Shown: positions 22,101 to 35,053 of the stretch, in pieces
Position numbering within the stretch: position 1 is the stretch's first letter
How the letters are laid out: each line of letters opens with the position of its first letter
Program-made: the position numbers and the translations under genes
The notes under the pieces: generated by a model
Database searches by the model: none
What the model saw: only the letters and a program-made list of their open reading frames with translations
What the model was told of the DNA's origin: nothing
From: Prinsepia uniflora
Taxonomy: Eukaryota > Streptophyta > Magnoliopsida > Rosales > Rosaceae
Direction of reading: 5' to 3'
DNA length: 64,000 bases
NCBI GenBank assembly: GCA_032719365.1
Contig: CM064875.1
Coordinates: 16,541,816 to 16,605,815, forward strand

Positions 22101-25100
22101 CAGTAGCACCGTTTCCTTTGAGTTGGGGAACAAAAAGCCCATTCAAAACTTCACCGGCATCAGGCTTTGCATAGCCAAGCTCCGCCAAGAAGCATCCAGC
22201 TATTGTGAGTACAAGGAATGCAATCAAGAATTCAAGTTTCCTAACCTGTAAGTAGAAAAGTATTTGGGTACGTTATTTAATCTGTAGGAATGGAAACCAA
22301 AACTAGGAACGGAGACCAAACCTTGACAAATCAAGGAATATATGAAACATATTAAGTTACCCCATATTGCTGTAATGCAAGAAGAATCAGTGTACTAAGC
22401 CCTGTCAGAAGAACGCCAATCCATACAGGTATTTTGAAAAGAATGTTCAATGCAAAGGCAGTTCCAATCACTGATATGGAAAAGGAATCAAAACAAAGTG
22501 AATACACATATATCTCATTCGTTCAGCGCTAAAAATAGATGTGATAACTCATTATCTTCCCATCTTGTCTTAATAATCAAAATCATTGACCATCAAGAAA
22601 ACTCTGGATTGACCCATCTGGACGTACCAGAATATAATTTCTGTTAATAATAGATATCAAAAGATAGGTTATATCAAAACTGTGCCTACAATGAAACTTA
22701 GTGCAAATTGACAATTAGGTAAGTAAACACAGCATGGACAAAATCAAGAAAAATATATCTAAGATGGGTTAGGACTTAGGAGTTAGGACCAACCTTGCAC
22801 AAAAATGATTCATGAGCAAAGGCATGTCATACAAAATTTATCTACACTGTGTATGGGAGATTGTTTTGAAAGAACTAGACAGAAATGTTTTCCTGAGTAA
22901 CAACTTACAAGGGCACTTAACATTGCTTCCTAGAGAAGCACTTGAAAGAACCCCTTTCAGTAGCACATTCAAATGAACATGGAGGAGCTTCACATGAATA
23001 TGCAGAATTACTTGTGTTTTCAGACAAATAAATGATGTTATGTGTTTTTAACTAAAACACTAACGAGAATAATTATTACTAAGCAAAATTGCTTCCTAAA
23101 TATGCATGTCCAGATAGTCTCCTCTGAGACAGGAAAGTTGTATCTTTAAATTTTATGAAAGCCATTAGTACGAGGGTAAATGTTCTAAACTGCTTCGACT
23201 CTTAATTGATACTCCAAACAAGCATCCGTTGAGAAAAAAAAGTTACCTTCGGGAATGTCACATGCAACTATAGAAATCTCAGCAAGAACCCAAAGGATGA
23301 AGTTTGTTACCCTAGGATATTCAGCTCTGCAGTGCTCGGCTAAATGCTTTCCTAAAATTGTAAACAACATTTTATATGACAATGTGGAGCAAACTGTAAC
23401 TTATATATTAAAAAAAAGGACTTACAACCACATGCCTGTGACTACCCCAAGATTGGCTGCAAGGGACTGAATGACGAGAGCAGCGCATGAGGCAACTAAA
23501 ATTATCCAAAGTAACTGCAACAAGAGATTTTCTCAGAAGTTTTATCATTGGATTTATGGATTATTACCTTATTTATACAAGAGAATAAAAAGGGAAAATA
23601 GGCCTTCCGTAACTAATTTATAGTTATTGAACTCATAAGGCAGTAGGCATAGAATGGAAAAATAACAGTCGAGAGATTCAGGACATGGTCAGAAACGATA
23701 CAAAATGCAATTTAATGATTCTCCAGCCCGACCTAATTTCTACAGAGATGCAAAATTATCTATTTTCAAATGTAAAGAAGAACTGTATTATGATGAAATA
23801 CACACCCCATATTTGTAATGTGCACCTGACTGCAAGTCCGTCTCAACTGCAATCCAACCCCAAAAGATGACATTATGCTAAAGAGAACAAATGAATAACA
23901 GAAGCAGAAAGTAAATGACAGATTACAATCTCACAGTTTCCAGGATCTATATATGCAATTGATATAAGAAACCCCGGACCCATGTAGGCAAATAGGTTTT
24001 TCCAGCTTGTCTTCTGCATGAACAAAACGTTAATGGTCAGCAATAAAGGAAGTCCCATTAAACATTCTTACCCTTGAAATGCCTCACAATAGCAACATAA
24101 AAAAATATATTTATCGATATATTTTCTTCATAACTGAAATCTGGTTGATATAGAAAGACCTATTAGGACAAGTGAGAGGAAGAGTGCTGTGTACGCTCTG
24201 AGGAAGTGAGTTCAAATTAAAAAGGTCAATAATTTTGTAATTCATGTGGACATTTTAGACTGAAGTAGCCCGTTCAGTCTATCATCTCAGAGCAGCTCTC
24301 AGAGTGTTTTTTGTTTTGGCAGCTCCCTTAAGAAACGAAATTAAGATTTTCCACCTTCACATGCAGTATTTTAATACGCCTTTGAGCTCCATTAATTTTA
24401 TCTTATTCGTGAAAATATAGAAGTCCTTTTACATGCACTACAAGAGAAGAATAACATAAGAGTAACCTTGTGTTGAACAAACACATGCTAGACATCATTA
24501 AAATCATTGGAATGTATCTCTGATTGGGAAAAAAAAATGAAAAGGAAGTTGTAGCATGCTAACTCCAATTTATACGGGACCAGCAAATTTAAATTCTGCA
24601 TATCCATGTTCTGGAAGAGCTTTATATTACATGATAGATTGATAGGTAAAGAAGCAAGAACACTAAGTTTAGTATCTTTTGCCAATTTAAAGATCACTAT
24701 CTTCAGATCAATTCCATGTGCTCTCTTATGTTCAATTTTCAAGTATTAATTTTAAAAGGATATTACCTTTTATTCTTAGTCTAATTAGATAACTTTGCTT
24801 TGTATAATAACCAATAGGATAGGAAAATAATGCTCTCAGCTAATGCAACCACTGACTACATATTCAAACAACAGAGCTGCCTATTTTGACTATTTGTATC
24901 TTTTGTATCGTCACATCAAGGATTTCTACGATGTCACAGTTCTCACCCACTCCCTTTAGAATTTTATCCAACATCACACCATCAATCTATAATACATTTA
25001 CAATTTCTCAGGCCCCTTTCCAGCTTTACCAATCTTACTGTATAGCGAGAGGCAACCCTAAGATGCCCTGCAGCCCTCTCCACTTACAAGGTGATCCATC

Positions 25101-25586
25101 GATGAAAGCCACCTATGTTTGGCATTGTTACTTCACTTCTAAACACAAGGTCAACATCTGTTTGATCAAATCCCATCTCCACCTTCTGGGATTATTTTTC
25201 TCAGCACGGCTAAATAATTACCCCCAAAAGTACACGAAACAACCCCTAACACAGATCGTGGAATTTTTTATGAAATACAAAAAGAAGTGTTTCATTTCAG
25301 CCAATGCTTATTTCAAACAAGTTCGGCTGCAAATGCCAATCTGGTTTCACTTTAAAACTCCGTAATTATGGCCATATTTACGGCTGAATGCAATTAACAA
25401 TGTTAATATACTCAGACTAAAACAAAATGCATAAAATATGGCAACTATCAAACTCACATCAGGAACAACAATTTGCTCTGTATCTGAGTTCTCAATCAGC
25501 GGAGCATTTGAGAAGCTTCGATTCTCATTGCTTGCAATGAACTGTGGCTGGTTAGAATTCGAACTCATCACAGCCATCTTCTCCAT
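19157..25586 (-). CDS. NRAMP: NRAMP divalent metal transporter, 13 coding exons, 548 aa
   Basis: Predicted integral membrane proton-coupled transporter of divalent metals (Mn/Fe type). Coding exons, 5' to 3': 25586-25458, 24013-23935, 23846-23806, 23514-23436, 23351-23247, 22470-22361, 22245-22064, 21972-21903, 21265-21092, 20989-20885, 20490-20359, 19839-19744, 19501-19157. All phases agree and sum to 1647 nt. Eleven introns are GT-AG; the intron 23435-23352 has a GC donor. The ATG at 25586 follows an in-frame TAA directly upstream. Residues 66-69 are DPGN (helix 1) and 241-244 MPHN (helix 6), the metal-binding motifs; Met241 favours transition metals over the NRAT aluminium type. The family transport signature GQSSTITGTYAGQYVMQGF starts at residue 342. 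The C-terminal ~55 residues are polar and cytosolic-looking. The many-exon structure fits the NRAMP1/6 group rather than NRAMP2-5; I infer group, localisation and substrate. No frameshift or internal stop was found. Confidence 0.95.
23352..23435 (-). other. GC-AG intron of the NRAMP gene
   Basis: Reading frame continuity requires the donor ACAG|GCATGT (minus strand, 23435) and acceptor TTTTAG|GAAAG. The nearby GT at GCAT|GTGG would shift the frame. The donor keeps the AG|GCxxGT context typical of GC-AG introns. Confidence 0.75.
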
Positions 25587-25603
25587 CCTTTACTGTAGCA
25601 CTT

Positions 25604-26123
25604 CTGAAACAAAAGACAAGCTTCTACTAAAGTGATGCAAACTCATCGTTACCCTTCACCCGAACCCAAATTACAAACAAAAAGCTATTTACTCGTGACA
25701 GCATTTCAGACTGAATTTCAAAAAAAAAAATTTTAAAAAATGGATAATTAGAACACAAAATGTTAACTAACCTCTGATTTGTGCTAAAACGCTGAAACAA
25801 AAGTAACCAACTTTAATTTTCAGGATTCTGCTGCTACTCAATAGAGAATAAAAAAAAGGAGAAAAAGGATTATGTATCTAAAGCTCATTCAATGAAAACT
25901 GCATATTTGTATCCCCAAATAATGAAAAACCATTTAGATTCAAAACTGCAAGTTCAACATTTCTTCGAGCACTTGGCAGGCAACCAACCAAGTACAAACA
26001 GAAAAAGTTTAAAAACCATTCAACCAAGCACAAATGAAGTTCCGAATAGCATTATTAAAAAGGCTTTCATAAACCTGGATTGAAGTCTTAGCTACCCCAG
26101 AAACCCAGATGGCCACAACTTAC
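25604..26123 (-). other. Probable 5' UTR intron of the NRAMP gene
   Basis: A good donor GTTTCT|GTAAGT at 26123 and an acceptor TTTGTTTCAG|AAGTG at 25604 would join a leader exon (about 26124-26250) to the 17 untranslated bases before the ATG. A possible extra small exon lies at 25772-25793 (acceptor GTTTCAG, donor GTTAGT). Transcript evidence is needed to choose. Confidence 0.4.
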
Positions 26124-26392
26124 AGAAACTCCCACCTTTTCTCTGTGTGAGAAAATGCAGTCTCTGAGCTTAAGGATTCTATCCCTGTAGTCCTCTTCTT
26201 AAAGTGCACTAGCTACAGTGCTACACTAGCTATTACGCAGTCAGGCTCGTTCTCTTAAGTCTTAACAAATACTTAGTTTCTGATCCCACTAAAAAGTAGA
26301 AAAAGTGCACGTGTCTGTGCCTCTCCTTCCCAACTTTCATTTTTTATTTTCATTTATGGAGATGTTTTATTATTAATTTTATTCCTTAGGGA
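26124..26392 (-). promoter_or_regulatory. Probable NRAMP leader exon and proximal promoter region
   Basis: Sequence immediately upstream of the inferred leader intron. It contains CTCTGTGTG leader-like DNA and a CACGTG element at 26309-26314, a core bound by plant bHLH/bZIP factors. No clear TATA box was placed. The region ends at the direct repeat that flanks the hAT-like element. Confidence 0.3.
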
Positions 26393-26505
26393 TATGATGC
26401 TTCTTTTTGATTTTTTTCCCCCTTCTCACCTTCAATAGAAAGAAAAAAAAATTATTATAGCCTATCTGTTGCTTCTAGTACTATTGATACTGTGGAATTA
26501 TTTAT
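26393..26505 (+). repeat. Left copy of 113-bp direct repeat
   Basis: TATGATGCTTCTTTTT ... GTGGAATTATTTAT, nearly identical to 27254-27366. The two copies flank the hAT-like element. Confidence 0.9.
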
Positions 26506-27253
26506 AGCTCTTGGCATTGGGTCGGGACGGACAAATTTTTTGGGCTTGGGCCGGGTTGGGCCGGGCTTATTAAATAATTTTTAAATTTGCAGGCCGGACC
26601 GGACGGACTTAATGACATAAAAAAAGTCCACGGGTTTTTATCGGGCCGGGTTTATATCGGGTTTTTCGGGTCGGGCCTATTATGCCTACTTGGATCGGGC
26701 TTACGTGGGCTTTTACAATAAACTATGTCTCAAAATTTTAAAGTTACAAAAAAATATATGCATGAAAAAAATATTAATAATGCAAAAAAAATACTAAAAT
26801 GTGCAAAAATGTGGCCTCGTTAAAATAAAATATTCAAGTGTGCAAAAACGTTAGGCCTATTAAGTAGGTGGAGGAGTGGTTAGAGTTTGTATTGGGTATT
26901 GGGTATTGAGCTTTTTAAAATAAATTAGGTGAGCTTGAGGCTGAGATTTGGGTTTGAGTTGAAATATTAGTATTAAGAATGGGTTGAGTATTAATTTTTA
27001 AATAATAAATATTTTATATTTTCGGGCTTATGGGTCGGGTTTATTACAGGCGGGTCGGGCTGGGCTTATCGGGCTTTATCGGGCTCAAGCTTATCGGGTT
27101 TATCGGGTTTGAACACCATAAGCCCAAACCCAGCCCGCTAACTCTCGAGTCGGGCCAGCCCATGGCCCATAGCGGGTCGGGCCGGGCTTTTGTCAATCGG
27201 ATTTATCAGACCCCCATAAGCCCATGGGCTTTTGGGCCAAATGGTGAGGGCTA
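26506..27253. mobile_element. hAT-like non-autonomous element with GGGCC-rich ends
   Basis: Ends TAGCTCTTGGCATTGGG and, inverted, TAGCCCTCACCATTTGG form imperfect terminal inverted repeats (the first TA overlaps the direct repeat). Subterminal DNA is packed with CGGGCC, TCGGGCTTAT and their complements, with an AT-rich centre. The same architecture and similar ends occur at 55867-56654, which has a perfect 8-bp target duplication. No transposase is encoded. Confidence 0.7.
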
Positions 27254-27366
27254 TATGATGCTTCTTTTTTATTTTGTTTCCCCTTCTCACCTTCAATAGA
27301 AAGAAAAAGAAATTATTTTAGCCTATCTGTTGCTTCTAGTACTATTGATACTGTGGAATTATTTAT
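27254..27366 (+). repeat. Right copy of 113-bp direct repeat
   Basis: Counterpart of 26393-26505, same length, a few substitutions in the poly-T and poly-A stretches. Confidence 0.9.
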
Positions 27367-28097
27367 TTTATCGTAAGAGATTTTAATTTAATATTTATAA
27401 AAAATTAGATTTATCTTTAATATTTAGTCACATAAAAAAACAAAATTATTGCCACTATTTCCTCAAATTTTACTGTAAAATTCATATATATCCAATCACC
27501 GAAGAGACGTCTCTTATCCACTAGAGAATTAGTAGTGGAAGTTAACATAATGATAATTGTGATGATAACATAATGATAATTGTGATGATAACATAATGAA
27601 AAAAAAATGACGGTTGAGATATAATGTGAAAGTGGTGAATTAGAAAAGAAATTAATTAACTTTGTAAAAGTATGAATAAATAAATGTAACATAATATTAT
27701 AGATTTTACAAGTGTAATGGCAAACTTTTGATTTTATCAATTCAAATGGCAGATTTATAAAATGAGAGTATTTTATTTTTTTTTTCTTATATATAATGAT
27801 ATTGTAAAAGGGGAATCAAATATATAAAATCGAATTTAAAATTTCTTATAGGTAGAAATATGATCATATTATTGACACCATTATTTTGTCTTGTTGTTTT
27901 ATATCGATATTCCATTTTTTTTGGACGATATATCGATATTCCATTTTAAAAGTGAGAATCTTTGCGAGTTTATAGAATGTGTGGGTCATAATCAAGTACT
28001 GAATTTGAGATGAATAGTGAATACGAGCCATGCATTGAGATTGATGCTAGTCTTCAAGTTTTGGAGGCGTTCGGCAATCCATGAAATTCCAAGTCTA
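27367..28097. other. AT-rich intergenic DNA with a 23-bp tandem repeat
   Basis: The unit ACATAATGATAATTGTGATGA(TA) is repeated about 2.4 times at 27545-27599. A repeated CGATATTCCATTTT occurs at 27904-27949. No gene seen. Confidence 0.5.
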
Positions 28098-28114
28098 CAT
28101 AAATTTGAGGTCCT

Positions 28115-28430
28115 CAGCCATGGAAAAGTTTAATGCAGTGGAGGTTGTTTGGGTCCCTCGCTCAGCAAATTCGGTAGTTGATGCATTTGCTTCACATGCT
28201 CAACGATTGATGTGTCAGGAGGTCTAGCTTGACCGTCCCCCATCTTCCCTAGTGTATGTGCTATCCCGTGATGGCCTGCCTTGTCCTCCGCCAGATGGAG
28301 ATTGCTAGTACCCCTGTGGGTGTAGTCTTTTTGTTATGCTGCTGTTTGTTTGATCTTGTCTAGTGTAATTATTTTTTTTCTTGTTTGTTCCCCTCTACTC
28401 TCTGAGCTCAGACCCAAAAAAAAAAAAAAA
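28115..28430 (+). mobile_element. 5'-truncated LINE 3' end with poly(A)
   Basis: Flanked by the 17-bp direct repeat CATAAATTTGAGGTCCT at 28098-28114 and 28431-28447, a target duplication from L1-type insertion. The insert starts inside a frame EVVWVPRSANSVVDAFASHA (28142-28200), the terminal RNase H-like motif of plant L1 LINEs, then a stop, a G+T-rich 3' UTR and a poly(A) run at 28416-28430. Confidence 0.85.
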
Positions 28431-28447
28431 CATAAATTTGAGGTCCT

Positions 28448-29128
28448 ACTCCTACATCTACATGCCCGCCTTTCTTTCCCTTATTAGACTCCCTCTTATA
28501 TGAAAAAAATAATATTCTTTTTATTACAAAGTTAAAATAATATATTTCAATTCTAATTCAAAAGATGGAAGAATTTTCTATTTTATAAAAAAAGGTACAA
28601 AAATTAAAAAAAAAATCAAATTATAACCAAAAAATCACAAATCAATACAACAATATCAACAAGGATAAAAGCGGCACAAAGAAACAAAATACACATCATT
28701 AAATTATGCAAATTTAAAAATCACACTCACAAAGCTCAAAACATTAAAAACCCTAAGAATGTTTTTAACTCTAAACAAACACTCTCCAAGAAAAAAAAAA
28801 TTATTGATCAAACTCATGACATATGATCTTGAAAAACCAATAATGTAGGGGCCAATATGAGGAATGTTTGATGTTTATCGATCCAATTGTGCATAAAAGT
28901 GAATAAAGGGACCAAAAGTCCTAATATAATTACTATGATCAAAACTAATGAGTGATACTACGACAAACTCATTCAACAACAAGGAAAAATAAGTTTTAAG
29001 GAAAAGAAGAAATATTAAAAGAAGATTGTTTGTACAAGGATCGAGCGGAAAAAAAAAAGTTAAATATGGGCACAGCTCATACCAAATGGTCATCACAAGG
29101 GACTTTTATTAACTCGAAAGAACAAAGA
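28448..29128. other. AT-rich intergenic DNA
   Basis: No gene, repeat array or element end recognised. Confidence 0.4.
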
Positions 29129-30826
<1,698 letters not shown>

Positions 30827-32367
30827 ACCTTCCCCTTTACAAAAATTTCATCTTCGAAATTTATGTTTATAGGTCTATACCCATTTCTAGCAAGTCCTTA
30901 CATCTAGGAATATCAAATCAGGCCTCCCTAGGCACAAGTCTTTAAACTCACGTTCGAGATATCATATCATATTTCTGCCATTCGATCCGCCTTGGGATCC
31001 TACAACGTACTTACAACGTCCACGTAGCCTCAGGATCTTGCAACGTACCTATAACATCTGAGTAGCCTTGGGATCCTTCAGCGTACCTGCAATGTCTGAG
31101 TAGCCTCAGGATCTTGCAGCGTACCTGCAGCCTCCGAGTAACCTCAAGAACTTACACTATACCTACAATGACAAAACCTATCCCAAAAATACTTTGAGAA
31201 CCATGTATGGTCCTGCTCCCATCTGACAAGTCAATTGAAGTTCCGAAAACACCCTCAGCACTTTCCAGACAAGATATAGTTGTACTAATTCCCACTCATG
31301 CCTCTACCTCTCGATCAGCCCTAATCTTCGTGCCATGACATGGAGGGTCATCAAAAATATCAAAGGCTACCTGCAACTTCCGAGTAAACTTGACATCCTA
31401 TAAGCCACCTGCAACCTCTGAATAGCCTCGGGATCCTACGACATACCTGCAACCTACTAGTAGCCTAGGGATCTTACAGCGTACCTACAACGTCCAAGTA
31501 GCCTCGACATCATGCGGCGTTCATGCAATCTCCGAGCCACGAGATCCTTCAGCATACATGTAACCTCTGAGTAGCCTCGGGATCTTGTAGCGTATTTACA
31601 ATGTTCGAGTATCATCGGGATCCTACAACGTACCTACAACCTCCAAGTAGCCTCAAGATCCTACAGCGTACCTGCAACATTCGAGTAGCCTTGGGATTCT
31701 CCAGCATACATGAAACCTCTGTGCAACCTCGGGATCATGTAGCGTTCTTACAACCTCTAAGTAGCCTCACGATTTTGTAGCGTACTTGGAATGTCTAAGA
31801 AGCCTAAGGATCATGCAGTATACCTACAATCTCTAAGTAGCATCTCCGGGATCTAACAACATCTTAGTGGTCTCCCCATGATTAGATTGAACATCTGGGT
31901 GCATATCACGGTCTCCTTAGATCTGGCACATTCAGGGAGTATCCTTGGGATCAGTCACATCTGGAAGTGTAGATCACATCATCGAGAATAATCAACCATG
32001 GTAAACATTACATGGAATAAATCCAAAACCTTACTCTTAAAACAAAATCTTAGCTCAAAATCCAAGTCAAAACATTTTCAAATTGCATATAGCCCAAAAC
32101 ACTATTTTCACAAACACCTTAAAATCTATGACCAAAATCAATCCTAAATAAATATTATAAATCCAGAAAATCATCAAAACACATTTAGAATCATTTATTC
32201 AATCCATTACAATCAATGTCATGAAAAAAATTATTTAAAACATTCAATAATGCATGCATCACAGTTTATAAAATAAAATTCCACACACAGTGCACCCAAC
32301 CGATCTCATTCCCAAAAAATACTAAAATCACTGGGACAATGTAACCTAGTTTCATGTGATACCAAAT
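30827..32367 (-). other. Interior of element B without coding capacity
   Basis: Holds a 38-bp minisatellite in two blocks, an LTR-start-like fragment between them (31165-31365), and about 500 bases of AT-rich DNA before the primer site. Confidence 0.65.
30991..31853 (+). repeat. 38-bp minisatellite in two blocks
   Basis: Unit of 38 bases running GGATCCTACAGCGTACCTGC then AACCTCTGAGTAGCCTCG. About 4-5 copies lie at 30991-31165 and about 13 at 31366-31853, with 10-30% divergence between copies. The period is not a multiple of three and no frame stays open, so it is not a protein repeat. Confidence 0.9.
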
Positions 32368-32563
32368 TGACAGAACCCTTCCCAAAATTACTTTGATAAT
32401 CATGTCTGATCCTACTCATGTCTGAAAACCCAATCCCAGTTCCAGAATTTACCCTTGGGACTTGACAGCAAAATCGAAGAACTTATCAAATAAGGGATGT
32501 ACACCAATCATGTTGGAATTATTGTCTCGACATACGAACCAAACATATTTCGTCCCCTTGAGA

Positions 32564-33650
32564 TGACAGGATCCACCCCCAATCCCCCAGGATTTAGGGC
32601 TAAGTCCTGCTCCCATCTAATTTACGCATGACACGAAGGCTAAACCGACGTCTAACCTCCTTGTGACACGTAAGTCGGACAAGGGATTCTCGATCCGACC
32701 TTCCAAAAAGCCACCAGACTTCCCAGAGTGCGCCGTTGAGCCCCGCCGTGGGTACCAACGACATCGTCTCACCTTCCTGATCATTCTCTGATCAAGTAGA
32801 ACCGTCAGTAGTGGCCTAAGCTGAAAATTCAATTTTGAATTCAAAAACAGGACTTACGGTTTCTTCCTCTGTCCGTCGCCACCGTGCACGACGGCTATCC
32901 GTGGCATCACCACCGTAACCTACACTGTTAACCCTCTCCTTCTTGTTCACATGGCTCATCCAATTAAGGCTAACTGAGGGGGCTAAGCCTTTGTTTCTCT
33001 ATTTTTTTTCCACGAACACACACACCGCCGTTTAAATTAGACTTAGGACGGTGGCTGAGAGTTCTACGACCATCCAGACCCAGCCAGGTGTCCAAATCCT
33101 GGTGGGCACACTTCCCAAAGCAAGCCAAGTGTCCTTCTCTAATTGGGCACAGATCCCTAGGCCCAAATGACCAAAATGCCCCTTGATGTTTAAATTACCA
33201 TTTTACCCCTCGTAGTCCTAGACCCATAATTCCCTCTCTTGACCTCCGAATGATACGTGCCGCCTATAGTTGTAATCAAGAAATTGAGATCTTCCTCATG
33301 GTCCTCAAAATGCGTGCAAAGTTCATGTCGTTTGAAAAGTCAATAATTTGCTCATATTCAACGAAATTACCAAAGTACCCTACAACTTCCGAACGTCATA
33401 ACTTTTTCCTCGGATGTCAGAATCAGACGTGCCACCTGTTTATGAACTCGTGACGTCCCGAACTACGTCACGATCATCGGTCAAAATCCATTTGACCGCC
33501 CGAATAAGAAGTCAACATTTTTGCCCATTCCAAGGGCAGAACCGTCATTTTGCACCTTCCGTCCGAAATCGTCCAACTAAGTACTGATTAACCTTACTAA
33601 TCCGTCATTAACAACTAATCTAATCCCAATTCTCGGGACGGGTCGTTACA
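32564..33650 (-). mobile_element. Solo LTR inside the right LTR of element B
   Basis: Starts TGACAGGATCCACCCC and ends GGGACGGGTCGTTACA; flanked by TGAGA (32559-32563) and TGAAA (33651-33655), a one-mismatch target duplication. The left LTR of B is uninterrupted at this point. Its end TCTCGGGACGGG-TTACA is shared with the LTRs at 44218-52077, so it belongs to a related family. No interior or second LTR. Confidence 0.8.
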
Positions 33651-35053
33651 TGAAATCACTATCCACACCAACCCATTTACCTCAAAAAATTGTGGAATTT
33701 CATATCCCGACTCTTTCCGAGCCGTAAACTGATATCTTGACTCTCCCCCAATCCTATCTTGATATTTGACTCTTCCGGATTCCAATTGACATCCTATCAG
33801 ACAAGGATTCCATAGTCAAAACTTCAAAGGCCCGGGAGTTCCATAAGTACCTTAACCATGAGCACCGTCATTTTGGACATTCTAAAATATCTCTAAATGA
33901 TGTCTGATTAACCAAAAACCTATACCAATATATTCGTAACATTGAATATATAAGAATTCATGTTAATCAAAATTGGAGGACCGCCATCATGCACCGCCAC
34001 GCACCCGCCACACATTAATGGATAACCAAGTAGTAACCCCCATGTGCGCATGCACCGCACGCGACAATCATCCCCAACCTCCAACAACTCTATAATCAGG
34101 TTTTGACCTAGTTTCAATACCTGGTTACAATTTATTCATTTCCCAACTATTTTCTATAATCCTTTCATGAAACTTTAGCTAATAGGCACCAGGAATTCAA
34201 TTATGCACTGAGAACCTCAAAACCATATCTGGATTGACGAAAAATAGCTGTGAAATTCCAGTTCTGCCACCAAGTATCGCCAACTCGTTAACTTCGATTC
34301 CTAGACCCTTAAATTCACATGGACCGACTTGTCGAACTATAAGGAACAATTTTCCACTCTTAGATTCTAAATGAACCCACCCCTATCCTCCCCCTCTTCT
34401 TGGGAAATTTCATTATGACTCCATTCCTTGATCACCCAAAATTGATAACTTGGGTTTTGTTCATTGTGATAATCTCCTAGATATGGAGATGTTCAAGTGG
34501 TCCCTGTGTCGTCAAGAGGTGACTATAGTAAGGGTTGGGGCTTCGGTCATCATCTTCCGTACATATCCCCGAAAGAGAACGGTGATGTCCATCTTACCCT
34601 CCCTCTTGGTGGTACTTGTCACCCATATAGTATACCACTCAATTAATCTGGTGACTTACCCACAAGCAAGTTAAGTGCAATTACTAAAATGCCCATGTTC
34701 ATTAATTTACCAAAATGCACTTGGGAATTTAAACCCATAACTTTTTCATACGAACTTCGGTTTATGCGTGTCACTTGTTTACGAACTCGTGAGTTCGGGA
34801 CTTACGCAATTGTCTATATGAAACTTTTGTGAAGTTTCCCAAATTTAAACTGAATTTTAGGGCTTTAAATAAAAAAGTGTGTAAATTCGTCCATTCCTAA
34901 TTTATTTTTCAAAAATGCCTTAAATTTCCGGGATGGTTTGTTATATATGAACACTTAATTTTGAATATGACTCAGACCAGATAGTCACCACATATAGTTT
35001 TCTCACTCAACCCCCTTAGTCTCCCTAGAATGGAAATAGTAAGTAATAGGAGA

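Noticed and set aside
24886..25365. 159-codon ORF on the plus strand
   Set aside because: It lies inside the first coding intron of the minus-strand NRAMP gene and resembles no family; chance ORF.
30991..31853. CRISPR-like array of regular repeats
   Set aside because: The 38-bp units are head-to-tail with no spacers, they vary from copy to copy, and the DNA is plant nuclear. It is a minisatellite.
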